Of a stretch of 17,242 bases of DNA, positions 6,988-14,432 are shown piece after piece. This stretch comes from an uncultured Bacilli bacterium (GTDB lineage: Bacteria; Bacillota_I; Bacilli_A; RF39; UBA660). The notes beneath the pieces were generated by a model, which was given only the letters and a program-made list of their open reading frames with translations, was not told where the DNA came from and made no database searches. Every line of letters begins with the position of its first letter. The stretch's first letter is position 1. The stretch spans positions 1 to 17,242 of the forward strand of contig CALVRQ010000031.1 of the NCBI GenBank assembly GCA_944358685.1, in the 5' to 3' direction. A program made the position numbers and the translations under genes.

Positions 6988-7914
6988 TTATTTTAAAATG
7001 AATAATTCTAAGGCTAAATCTTTATTTAAAGTGCCGGTTTTTATACCGATATCTATATCAGCTAAATCATTTAAGTATTTTAATAAGGTTTCTTTAGTAT
7101 AATTTCGACTATTTTGAATGGCTAGTTTAACTCTATATGGATGTATTTTAAGGGTGCTGGCAATATCTTTTTCACTATAACCTTTTTTTAGTAATTCTTT
7201 TGATTGATACATTATGCGAAATTGATTAGCTAATATTACGATAATTTTTATTGGTTCTTCGTTTACTTTTAGCATCTCGTAATATAGTTCTAGGGCTTTG
7301 TCTTTATCTTTTTTTACAATATAGTCAATTAATTTAAAGATGTCTATTTCTATTATTTTGGTGGTTAGGTTTAATATATCTTCATCAGTAATTGTTTTAT
7401 CGTCACCCTTATATGTCTTTATTTTATTGACCTCGTTTTGAATAATTAAGGGATTATTACCTATACGATTTAAAAATAAATTGATAGTTTTGTTTTCGAT
7501 ATTATAATTTTTAAATAAATTTTTTACTAGGTTAATTGGACTTATTTCTTCGTTAAATTCTTTGACAGTACCGACTTTTTTAATTAGTTTAGTTATTTTT
7601 TTTCTCGTATCTAATTTTTCATTATGGACAATAAATATTAAGTTAGTATTAATATTAATATTAATATTATTTAGATATTTTTCAATGATTTCACTATCTT
7701 TCGAGGTTATGCCAGTAAACATATTTGCATTATCAACAATGACTGTTTTTTTATCCCCGAACATTGATATAGTTTCAGCATCTTCAATAGCGTTTTTGAT
7801 TAAGTCATTATTTAAATCGTATTTATTGATGTTCATTTCATTTTGATTTGTTGTTATTTTTTTTATTTCTTCATTTATTTGAAAATCTTTAGTTCCATAT
7901 AAAAGATAGATCAT
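6988..7914 (-). CDS. holA: DNA polymerase III delta subunit (clamp loader)
   Basis: Protein of 308 residues, a little shorter than the usual 330-350. It is the clamp-loader subunit that opens the beta clamp. The N-terminus MIYLLYGTKDFQINEEIKKI, the middle NPLIIQNEVNKIKTY and the C-terminal ILANQFRIMYQSKELLKKG with LKIHPYRVKLAIQ are typical HolA segments. The Walker-like site is absent, as expected for delta. GGTGAT lies just before the ATG, and an extended -10 (TGTTATAAT, minus strand, 7931-7939) is the likely promoter. Residues 82-90 (NNINININT) come from a tandem hexanucleotide repeat and probably form a loop. It is convergent with rarA with almost no gap, so the transcripts may overlap. 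Confidence 0.88.
   Translation of the reverse strand: MIYLLYGTKDFQINEEIKKITTNQNEMNINKYDLNNDLIKNAIEDAETISMFGDKKTVIVDNANMFTGITSKDSEIIEKYLNNINININTNLIFIVHNEKLDTRKKITKLIKKVGTVKEFNEEISPINLVKNLFKNYNIENKTINLFLNRIGNNPLIIQNEVNKIKTYKGDDKTITDEDILNLTTKIIEIDIFKLIDYIVKKDKDKALELYYEMLKVNEEPIKIIVILANQFRIMYQSKELLKKGYSEKDIASTLKIHPYRVKLAIQNSRNYTKETLLKYLNDLADIDIGIKTGTLNKDLALELFILK
7647..7669. repeat. TATTAA hexanucleotide microrepeat inside holA
   Basis: The 6-base unit TATTAA is repeated almost four times in a row (7647-7669). It encodes alternating Asn-Ile in HolA (residues about 82-90). The unit length is a multiple of three, so copy changes would keep the frame. Confidence 0.8.
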
Positions 7915-7930
7915 AGTATCACCAATGAAT

Positions 7931-7939
7931 ATTATAACA
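7931..7939 (-). promoter_or_regulatory. Extended -10 promoter of holA
   Basis: TGTTATAAT on the minus strand, 17 bases before the holA ATG, without a clear -35. It shares the 13-base core AATATTATAACAT (plus orientation) with the promoter at 4054-4062. The very short leader leaves just enough room for the GGTGAT ribosome site. Confidence 0.5.
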
Positions 7940-7958
7940 TATTTTTAGTGTATAATTA

Positions 7959-7976
7959 AAACACCTTACGGTGTTT
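7959..7976 (-). terminator. Hairpin at the end of the small membrane-protein gene
   Basis: AAACACC (7959-7965) and GGTGTTT (7970-7976) form a 7-bp stem with a 4-base loop. On the minus strand it is followed by TTTTAATT, a short T-tract. It overlaps the stop codon (7975-7977). Being close to the holA promoter, it would insulate that gene. Confidence 0.65.
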
Positions 7977-8427
7977 AACTATTAAAAAATTCATCATTAG
8001 CTTTAGATATTTCTTTTGTTTCTTCTTTTTTTGCTTGTCTTTTTTTGTTATGTTTTTTAGTGTCTATCTCGCTATATTTTTGGATTCCGAAGATTAATGT
8101 GGCTATGAATGCTCCTGCAAATACTGCGCCTAAGATTACTTGTAGGACGTTTGGTAATGATAGAACGATTGTAGTTGTGGCAAAGGTTAACTTTAATGTT
8201 CCTGATAAAATGAATAGTGCGACTAAGCCATAGCCAGCGTCTTTACTAAATGTAAGTTTACCTAATAGGTATACATTAGCTAATGGAATCCATGCCATAA
8301 CGCTTGGAGTGCCATTTACTTTTTTATTAAAATTATTTAAGAAAACAGCTAGCAAGGCATAACAAGTTATAATTATCAAAATGATAATAGCAATAAAGAA
8401 ATACAAAAAATTTGATGTTTCATTCAT
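7975..8427 (-). CDS. Small membrane protein, function unknown
   Basis: Protein of 150 residues. Hydrophobic segments can be drawn at about residues 7-31, 43-59 (MAWIPLANVYLLGKL), 66-84 and 93-114. They are followed by a charged cytoplasmic-type tail rich in K, E and R (115-150, HNKKRQAKKEETKE). The WIPLANVYLLGKLTFSKDAG part resembles small membrane proteins common in low-GC Firmicutes, but I cannot name a characterised family. The start is well set: GGGGAGGATTAAAC stands directly before the ATG at 8427. A TG-A-TAAAAT extended -10 lies about 40 bases upstream. It has its own terminator and appears monocistronic, between holA and the two-component pair. Confidence 0.75.
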   Translation of the reverse strand: MNETSNFLYFFIAIIILIIITCYALLAVFLNNFNKKVNGTPSVMAWIPLANVYLLGKLTFSKDAGYGLVALFILSGTLKLTFATTTIVLSLPNVLQVILGAVFAGAFIATLIFGIQKYSEIDTKKHNKKRQAKKEETKEISKANDEFFNS

Positions 8428-8509
8428 GTTTAATCCTCCCCTATTATTCTTTTGGTTATCTTAACCTATTATTATTTTATCATAAATTTGAGATAAATAA
8501 CATATTATT

Positions 8510-9931
8510 TTAATTTTTTTTTGGAATTTCAAAATAGAATGTTGAACCTTTATTTGAACTAGTTACACCATATTTATAATTATGAATTTGTAAGATATTT
8601 TTAACAATTGATAATCCTAGACCTGTTCCATAGTTATTTCGTTTATGCTTTTTATCACTATGGTAATATTTTTCCCATATGTGTTTTATATCTTCTTTTT
8701 TAATACCTTTACCTGTGTCTTTAATTTCAATGATATATGAATGTTTTGTCTCTTTGATGTTGATATATATTTTTTTATCTGCACCAGTATAATTTATTGC
8801 ATTATTAGTAAGATTATATATTACTTGATATATCCTTTTATAATCGGCTGTGATAATTGTTTTATCAGGATGGGTAAATATAAATTCATAATGTTCTTGT
8901 TCGGACAATATTTTAAATCTTTGAATTACTTGATTTATAAGTTCTATTAGGTCTATTGTTTCAAGTTTTAAAACAGTATTTCCTGATTCGGCGGCTGATA
9001 AGTCTAAAATATCATTAACTAAAAGGGCTAGTCTATCAGTTTCCTCAATGATGGTGTTTAAGTTTTCTTCACGCTTTTCTTTATTGTCATATGTTATGTC
9101 TCTAACCATTTCAGCATAAGCTTTAATCATAGTAAGTGGGGTTTTTAAATCATGACTGACGTTAGCCATGAGGTCTCTTTTTAAACTTTCGGTTTTTGAT
9201 AGTTCGTCTTTAGCATAATTTAATGAATCAGCTAATTCATTTATTTCGTAAATGTTGATGTCTGTTTTAAAATCAGCGCTAAAGTTACCGTCTGCAAGTT
9301 TTTTGGCTTCGTTACTTATTTTTGTTATTGGTTTTGATAATTTTCTTGAAATAAAATAACCAATAATTAGTGACAAAATAAGGACAATGATGGTTGTAAA
9401 TATAAACTGGTTACTTAAAATTGTAATAGTTGAATCTAGTGGTTCAAGTGAAGCATTAATAAAAGCATATAGGTCTGTGTCGAGTTTTAAGGCATATATT
9501 AATGTTTCATTTTGATATTGTGAGTTAATTAGATTATAATGTTGTTCTAAAAGACCACTATTTATAAAATCTCTTTTTACTTTGAAATTTTTATTACCAA
9601 ATTCCATACAACCTTTATTTGATACAGTTGCGGCATATATGTCATCGCCATATATTTCAATACATATGTCTCTTCTTTTTGCAATATCTTCAATTTTTTG
9701 TTGATTGAGATTTACGCTTTCACGAAGTTCACTTGCTGCTTTATCTAATTCTTCGGTTTTGTAGGATTTATAATAACTTCCTAAGAAAATAATTTGAAAG
9801 AACCAGAGAAAACATAGTATGAAAATAGAAAAGGCTATTAAGAAAAGCCATATATTTATTTTCAAACTGTTTTTTTTTGTGTTTTTTAAATCGTTTTTAA
9901 TTTTGTATATGGAATTTTTAAGTTTATTCAT
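8510..9931 (-). CDS. Sensor histidine kinase of the two-component pair
   Basis: Protein of 473 residues. A cytoplasmic basic N-terminus is followed by TM1 (about 26-51), an extracytoplasmic sensing region (52-173, with C90 and C108), TM2 (174-194) and HAMP (195-248). The HisKA domain follows, with MANVSHDLKTPLTMI and phospho-acceptor H260. The HATPase domain has an N box (NLTNNAIN, 373-380), G1 (DTGKGI, 405-410) and G2 (GTGLGL, 435-440). All key residues are present, so it should be active. The extracytoplasmic region has no recognisable PAS or CACHE motif by eye. The gene overlaps the response regulator by 8 bp, showing translational coupling and a cognate pair. It is the last gene of the unit. 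The stimulus is unknown; a PhoR- or envelope-stress-like role is possible. Confidence 0.92.
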   Translation of the reverse strand: MNKLKNSIYKIKNDLKNTKKNSLKINIWLFLIAFSIFILCFLWFFQIIFLGSYYKSYKTEELDKAASELRESVNLNQQKIEDIAKRRDICIEIYGDDIYAATVSNKGCMEFGNKNFKVKRDFINSGLLEQHYNLINSQYQNETLIYALKLDTDLYAFINASLEPLDSTITILSNQFIFTTIIVLILSLIIGYFISRKLSKPITKISNEAKKLADGNFSADFKTDINIYEINELADSLNYAKDELSKTESLKRDLMANVSHDLKTPLTMIKAYAEMVRDITYDNKEKREENLNTIIEETDRLALLVNDILDLSAAESGNTVLKLETIDLIELINQVIQRFKILSEQEHYEFIFTHPDKTIITADYKRIYQVIYNLTNNAINYTGADKKIYINIKETKHSYIIEIKDTGKGIKKEDIKHIWEKYYHSDKKHKRNNYGTGLGLSIVKNILQIHNYKYGVTSSNKGSTFYFEIPKKN

Positions 9932-10595
9932 TTTCGTTAACTACAAATTTATAGCCTACTCCTCTAACCGTTGTAATAAGGTCTCTATAAGGTCCTAGAT
10001 TATTTCTTAGCATTTTAACATGGGTGTCGATTGTTCTATCATCGCCAAAAAAGTCATAACCCCATATTTTATTTAGTAATTGATTTCTTGATAAAGCAAT
10101 GTTTTCATTAGTTACAAAGTAACATAGGAGTTCATATTCTTTTAATGTTAATTTTATTTCTTTACCATCAATATAAACAGCATGTCCTGGATAGTCTATT
10201 TTTAATCCTTTATATTCATAATTATTAGGTGTCATTTTACCACTTCGTTTTAAGATGGCTTTTATTCTAGCAAGAAGTTCTTTGGGACTAAATGGCTTTG
10301 TTAGATAATCGTCGGTTCCTAAATCAAAACCTCTTAGTTTGTCATATTCTTCATTTCTTGCAGATAAGATTATAACAGGAATATTTTGGGTTTTTTTAAC
10401 TTCTTCTAAGAAAGACATACCGTCCATTTTTGGCATCATTATGTCCAAAATAATTAGATCAATTTTTTGGCTTTGAATTATTTTTAAAGCTTCTAAACCA
10501 TTTTCTGCTTCTACTGTTTCATAGTTTTCGGTTTCAGCATATGTTTTAATTACATCTCTTATAAGTTTTTCATCGTCAACTATTAATAGGCGCAT
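9924..10595 (-). CDS. OmpR/PhoB-family response regulator
   Basis: The start is taken as the ATG at 10595 (MRLLIVDDEK, 223 residues) because GGAGATGA stands right upstream. An in-frame ATG at 10622 would add nine residues lacking a ribosome site. In the receiver domain (1-115) the acidic pair D7/D8, the phospho-acceptor D51 (LIILDIMMP), S78 (LSAR) and K100 (TKPFSPKEL) are all in place. The C-terminal winged helix (about 125-223) has LTLKEYELLCYF, the RNQLLNKIWGY segment and the end TTVRGVGYKF. It controls transcription when phosphorylated by the kinase encoded next to it. TTCACA-N5-TTCACA repeats upstream (10629-10645) look like a binding site for this kind of regulator, suggesting self-regulation. 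Confidence 0.93.
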   Translation of the reverse strand: MRLLIVDDEKLIRDVIKTYAETENYETVEAENGLEALKIIQSQKIDLIILDIMMPKMDGMSFLEEVKKTQNIPVIILSARNEEYDKLRGFDLGTDDYLTKPFSPKELLARIKAILKRSGKMTPNNYEYKGLKIDYPGHAVYIDGKEIKLTLKEYELLCYFVTNENIALSRNQLLNKIWGYDFFGDDRTIDTHVKMLRNNLGPYRDLITTVRGVGYKFVVNENE

Positions 10596-10628
10596 ATAAT
10601 CATCTCCATCAATAATATACAACTTTTT

Positions 10629-10645
10629 TGTGAACTATTTGTGAA
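10629..10645 (-). promoter_or_regulatory. Direct repeat TTCACA-N5-TTCACA, possible PhoP-type box
   Basis: Two identical hexamers on the minus strand (10640-10645, then 10629-10634), 11 bp apart and on one face of the helix. They lie where the -35 element would be for a TATATT (10614-10619) ahead of the response-regulator gene. The form equals the TT(A/C/T)ACA repeats with about 5-bp spacers known for B. subtilis PhoP. A role in autoregulation is inference. Confidence 0.5.
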
Positions 10646-10672
10646 AAAAAGAAAAAAGCCTAAGCAGCTTTT
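10643..10672 (-). terminator. Terminator after the 129-aa gene
   Basis: On the minus strand AAAAGC and GCTTTT (10667-10672 and 10654-10659) pair with a 7-base loop. They are followed by TTTTTTCTTTTTTT-like sequence down to about 10643. It overlaps the gene's stop codon (10660-10662) and separates this gene from the two-component unit. Confidence 0.75.
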
Positions 10673-11049
10673 AGTTGGTTTTTAGTTTTACATAAGACCT
10701 TTACTCTGTTTACTGGGTTAATTGCATCGTGTAGTGTTAAGGTGTCCCCTTTAATAAAACGCATATTGCATTGAGGCTTAGTGACTTGTAATGGTTTTAT
10801 TTTTTTTAAACGTTTATTTAGATTAGTTATACCATTTTCATCTAAGTAGATATTTGCAAGATGAGTAATACTTATAGTATTTTCGGCTATGAAGTCATCT
10901 AGTGCTTTTTTTTGTACGGGGTTTAGTGAATCTGTATTGATTGCATATTCATACATTTGTCTAACTTGCTCTAAATCAATATTTTGTGTTTCTTCATTAT
11001 ATGTATTAAGTGCGGTTTGAAATTTTTTTAAATATTCTAATTTTTGCAC
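10660..11049 (-). CDS. Unrecognised 129-aa protein
   Basis: Starts at GTG 11049 with AAAGGAAG upstream and no better alternative. It seems soluble and helical in its first half (FQTALNTYNEETQNIDLEQV, then QMYEYAINTDSLNPVQKKAL). A basic stretch (LNKRLKKIKP) comes near residue 80, followed by a second half with two cysteines (QCNMRF and VLCKTK) and a lysine-rich end. No signal peptide or membrane helix is present and no family is recognised. It has the best promoter in the window (11080-11108), whose -35 lies inside the end of the metalloprotease gene, and its own terminator. It is therefore likely to be well expressed on its own, though read-through from the metalloprotease gene is possible. 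Confidence 0.7.
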   Translation of the reverse strand: MQKLEYLKKFQTALNTYNEETQNIDLEQVRQMYEYAINTDSLNPVQKKALDDFIAENTISITHLANIYLDENGITNLNKRLKKIKPLQVTKPQCNMRFIKGDTLTLHDAINPVNRVKVLCKTKNQLKAA

Positions 11050-11079
11050 GTTATCACTTCCTTTAGTCAGATGTAATTA

Positions 11080-11108
11080 ATTATACATTTATTTTGGCTC
11101 TTTGTCAA
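11080..11108 (-). promoter_or_regulatory. Consensus promoter of the 129-aa gene
   Basis: Perfect TTGACA (11103-11108) and TATAAT (11080-11085) on the minus strand with a 17-bp spacer. The -35 and most of the spacer lie in the last codons of the metalloprotease gene, whose stop is at 11089-11091. Confidence 0.85.
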
Positions 11109-12046
11109 GTTTTGTAAAATTTTCGTTTTTAAGTGGTATTTTCTTGACAAGACGTTTTATTGGAGTTTTCTTTTCTTTTTTGCGGTTATATATGTTTAAT
11201 TTTTTTTGTTTTGTTTTTAAGTACTGAATATAATTTCCATAATCCATATTTAATAATTGGTCCATATCTACTATGATATCAATGGCTTCTTCAAGGCTCA
11301 TACTTTTTAATAATTCACCAATTAACCTAAATAAATCGGCATTAAAATAATCTTCAACCATTTCTTCTTTGTTTTCGTAAAAGTTTTCAATTAATTTAGC
11401 TAGTTTTTGGAGGTAAATATATGATTTACTTTTACCTTGAAAAAAACGATTATTTAAAAGTTCAGTATATCCTTCATTTAAACCTTCGCCAAGAGCGCCA
11501 CCTTCTTTTAAGACAACTTTGAAACCCGCATTACTAAAAATGTAATTAGTTGAGGCTGCATGCAGTAACTCGTGATATAATGTTGTGTTATTTGAAGTAT
11601 CATATATATCTATTTTTTTACTATGGCCACTGTATGTACCAGCAAGTTTACTTCTTTTATCAGTTTTGTGATAGTTGATGGTTACATAGGGGGCATTTAT
11701 TATAAGATTTCTAAAATTATCTACTTTAACATTTTCTAATAATTTAGTTGTAAATATATAGATTTCGGGTTGCTTTTGTTTAATATTTTCAGTTGCTTTA
11801 AGAAGTTTATATTTATCTTCTTGATTTAACTTTGCATATATCGGAGTTTTTAGATCAATATTTTTTAAATTTTGAAGATTTTTAGTTAAGATTAGTTTTT
11901 TTTGTAGTTGATTTTATTGCGTTTTTTTTAATTTTTCTTTTTCTTTTCTTGATATCTTGATAAATTTTTACACTTTGAATTGCACAGATACTACCATTTA
12001 AACATATTATAATAATTAAAATTATGTTTTTAATTATTTCTGTCAT
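11089..12046 (-). pseudogene. Membrane-anchored HExxH metalloprotease (gluzincin-like), split by a frameshift at an A8 run
   Basis: The 5' part (ATG at 12046, AGGAGTG upstream) encodes one membrane helix (about residues 5-25) and a basic linker, then stops at 11882-11884. A second frame, open from 11913 down to the TAA at 11089, has no ATG, GTG or TTG near its beginning. Removing one A from the run of eight (T8 at 11896-11903 in plus orientation) joins both into one 318-residue protein. In that protein residues 158-162 are HELLH, within LYHELLHAAS, and GEGLNEGYTE (186-195) supplies Glu candidates for the third zinc ligand, as in gluzincins. The end is charged (KKEKKTPIKRLVKKIP). The strongly basic linker after the helix suggests that the protease domain is cytoplasmic. 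It could be a true broken gene, a sequencing error, or expressed through transcript slippage. I cannot name the exact family. Confidence 0.75.
11896..11929 (-). repeat. Two A8 runs in the linker of the metalloprotease gene
   Basis: Two runs of eight A on the coding strand (11922-11929 and 11896-11903). Only the second lies in the window 11882-11913 where a shift can lead into the long protease frame. A shift at the first would run into the TAA at 11914-11916. Confidence 0.8.
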
Positions 12047-12069
12047 TTTTTTCACTCCTATTTATGCTT

Positions 12070-12097
12070 ATTATACTATTTTTCAATTTTTTGTAAA
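12070..12097 (-). promoter_or_regulatory. Promoter of the metalloprotease gene
   Basis: TTTACA (12092-12097), a 16-bp spacer and TATAAT (12070-12075) on the minus strand, about 24 bases before the ATG at 12046. An intact promoter and ribosome site argue that the gene is still expressed despite the frameshift. Confidence 0.7.
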
Positions 12098-12120
12098 GGA
12101 AAAAGTAGGTTTTACCCTAC
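12098..12120 (-). terminator. Terminator of the marR-ABC operon
   Basis: GTAGG (12105-12109) and CCTAC (12116-12120) form a short stem overlapping the stop codon of the last ABC gene. On the minus strand TTTTTCC follows. The stem is only 5-6 bp, so it may be leaky. Confidence 0.55.
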
Positions 12121-14432
12121 TGTTCAAATTGTGAGTTATATAAATTAGCGTAGAAGCCATTTTGTTTCATTAGTTGTTCGTGATTACCTTGTTCTACTAT
12201 GTTTCCTTCTTTCATTACTAGAATTAAATCTGCATTTTTAATTGTTGATAATCTATGAGCAATGATGAATGATGTTTTTCCTTCGGTTAATTTATCCATA
12301 GCTGCTTGAACTAGTTCTTCTGTTCTTGTATCAACGTTAGAAGTTGCTTCATCAAGAATTAGGAAAGGTGATTCGTCTATCATACCTCTAGCAATGGTTA
12401 GCAATTGTCTTTGACCGGCGGATACACTTTCATTATCGGATAATACTGTGTCATAACCTTGTGATAAAGTTCTAATAAAGTGGTCTAAACCAACTTCTTT
12501 ACACACTTCTTGTACTTTTTCATCAGAAATGTGTTTTCTATTATAGACAATGTTTTCTTTAATGGTTCCTTCAAATAACCAAGTGTCTTGAAGAACCATG
12601 GTAAACAATTCATGAATATTTTCTCTAGTTAATTCTTTGGTTGATACACCATCTATTTTGATGTCTCCTGAATTGATATCATAAAATTTCATAAGTAAGT
12701 TAACCATTGTTGTTTTTCCCGCTCCTGTTGGACCAACGATAGCTACTTTTTGACCTGGTTTGGCGTGAGCTGTAAAGTCTTTAATAGTTGGATGATCATT
12801 TCCATCATATTTAAAGACAACATCTTCAAAGTCAATATAACCTTTAACGTCTTTTTTATGTAAATGTTTAGTAATATTTTCTTGACTACTCATTTCTGGT
12901 TCATCTATAAAGTCAAATACTCTTTCACTAGCAGCTGCTGTTGATTGTAATGAGGTCATTGCTTGTGCGATTTGTGATAGAGGGTTTGTGAATAGTCTTA
13001 CATAAGTTATGAATGCGACAATAACACCGAATGATATTTGACCATTCATAGTAAGCATAGCTCCAACGATACATACTGCAACATAACCAAAATTACCTAT
13101 AAATGCCATGATTGGTTGCATTAAGCCTGATAAGAATTGACTTTTTTTATTACTTTGACAGACTTTATTGTTGAATTCATCAAATTTTTGACTGGCTTCT
13201 TCTTTACCATTATAAACTTTGACAACGTTTAAGCCTGAGTAAATTTCTTCGATATGACCGTTTAAATTTCCTAATTCTGCTTGTCTTTGAATAAAATATT
13301 TTTGTGATTTTTTTAATATGGCTGCCATACCAATGAAACCGATTAAACTTGAGACAATGGCGGTGATTGCTAGAATCCAATTGGTTACAAACATCATAAT
13401 TATACTACCTAAGAATAAAGTAGTACTACTTACTAGGGATGCTAATGATTGGTTCATAGATTGAGCAATCATATCGACGTCGTTAGTAATTCTAGATAAG
13501 ATATCACCAACTTGGTGTTTATCAAAGTATTTAAGTGGTAATTTATTTATTTTTACTGATATTCTACTTCGTAAATTATTAGCAAATTTATTAGCAACAT
13601 TGGTCATACAGATTGATTGAACATATGTAAATATAGCACTTACTAGATACATACATACAAGAAGTAAGGTTATGTTTTTGATTTTATCCATGTTCATGAC
13701 AGGTTCAATTACTTCCCTAACAGATTTTGGCATTGTATCTAAAGTTTTATATAGTTCTGTTTCATCAGCATTTTCATCTAGTGTACTTAATATTTTAACA
13801 TATTTATATTGGTCTTCTGATGATACTTTAATTCCGTCGATTGTTACTTCGGTGAATAGAATTTCCTGGAGATTTTTAGATAAGTTGATATTTTTATTAT
13901 CTTCATTTATATTAATTAAGTTTATTTTATCTTTGGTGGTTATTGTTTTACCTTTGTATTTTGTTTCAGTGAATATTTTTTCAAGGATACTATTTGGAAG
14001 GGTTGTTAAATCTTTAAATGATTCTTCACTGCCGTTATCTTCTATTTTATTTAAAATATTTTGAAATTTACTTTTATCTTCTTGAGAAATACTATCATCA
14101 CGCATTATACTCATAATGTTTTCTTCAGAGAAATTTGGACTTAGTATTTCAGGAAGTATTTCTTTTAATTTATCTTCACTTAAGTTTTCGATTGCTTTTT
14201 TGGTTAATATTTCCATGTGGTCTTGATTTATAACAAGGCCAGCTGATATTTCGTCGGTTAGGTTTGATAGTCTGTTAGGAGCTAATATTGAAAGTATGGA
14301 TCCTAAAATTGCTAAGGTAAAGGCTATTATAATTAAAGTTTTATAGATATTTAATTCATGAAATAATCTTTTTATAGCGCCTTTAAAATCTCTAGCTTTT
14401 TCATATGATTGATTTGAATTTGGTCTAGGCAT
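12117..14432 (-). CDS. Heterodimeric ABC exporter subunit with large extracellular insertion (catalytic subunit)
   Basis: Protein of 771 residues, much longer than the usual 570-620 of a half-size exporter. TM1 is at about 32-52 and TM2 starts near 253. Between them lies a hydrophilic insertion (about 60-250) that should be outside the cell and contains repeated segments. The remaining membrane helices reach about residue 500. The ATPase domain has Walker A GPTGAGKTT (567-575), Q-loop Q615, Walker B FLILDE with catalytic E695, and H-loop H726. The signature is VSAGQ (670-674) instead of LSGGQ. Partnered with the gene upstream, this gives one good ATP site and one degenerate site, as in TM287/288, LmrCD or BmrCD. 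The ATG overlaps the partner's end by 8 bp. GGAGG lies before it. The substrate is unknown, with drugs or lipids likely. Confidence 0.92.
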   Translation of the reverse strand: MPRPNSNQSYEKARDFKGAIKRLFHELNIYKTLIIIAFTLAILGSILSILAPNRLSNLTDEISAGLVINQDHMEILTKKAIENLSEDKLKEILPEILSPNFSEENIMSIMRDDSISQEDKSKFQNILNKIEDNGSEESFKDLTTLPNSILEKIFTETKYKGKTITTKDKINLININEDNKNINLSKNLQEILFTEVTIDGIKVSSEDQYKYVKILSTLDENADETELYKTLDTMPKSVREVIEPVMNMDKIKNITLLLVCMYLVSAIFTYVQSICMTNVANKFANNLRSRISVKINKLPLKYFDKHQVGDILSRITNDVDMIAQSMNQSLASLVSSTTLFLGSIIMMFVTNWILAITAIVSSLIGFIGMAAILKKSQKYFIQRQAELGNLNGHIEEIYSGLNVVKVYNGKEEASQKFDEFNNKVCQSNKKSQFLSGLMQPIMAFIGNFGYVAVCIVGAMLTMNGQISFGVIVAFITYVRLFTNPLSQIAQAMTSLQSTAAASERVFDFIDEPEMSSQENITKHLHKKDVKGYIDFEDVVFKYDGNDHPTIKDFTAHAKPGQKVAIVGPTGAGKTTMVNLLMKFYDINSGDIKIDGVSTKELTRENIHELFTMVLQDTWLFEGTIKENIVYNRKHISDEKVQEVCKEVGLDHFIRTLSQGYDTVLSDNESVSAGQRQLLTIARGMIDESPFLILDEATSNVDTRTEELVQAAMDKLTEGKTSFIIAHRLSTIKNADLILVMKEGNIVEQGNHEQLMKQNGFYANLYNSQFEQ

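Noticed and set aside
6983..7010. Terminator between convergent rarA and holA
   Set aside because: Only an AT-only palindrome (ATTTTAAAAT) is present in the end of holA; there is no stable stem with a T-run.
11896..11903. Programmed -1 ribosomal frameshift on the A8 run
   Set aside because: The A8 run is slippery, but a -1 shift leads to a third frame, not the protease frame. Only +1 or -2, or loss of one A, joins the two parts.
12000..12046. Lipoprotein signal at the start of the metalloprotease
   Set aside because: A Cys follows the hydrophobic run, but the residues before it (three Ile) do not fit a lipobox.
13672..14064. A 130-codon plus-strand frame opposite the ABC subunit
   Set aside because: It is antisense to the well-supported ABC gene, has no ribosome site and no family match; AT-rich antisense frames of this size are common here. 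The same holds for the plus-strand frames at 2244-3038, 3126-3695, 4062-4265, 7562-7846, 8045-8233, 8741-8950 and 14731-15859, and the minus-strand frame at 5517-5792.
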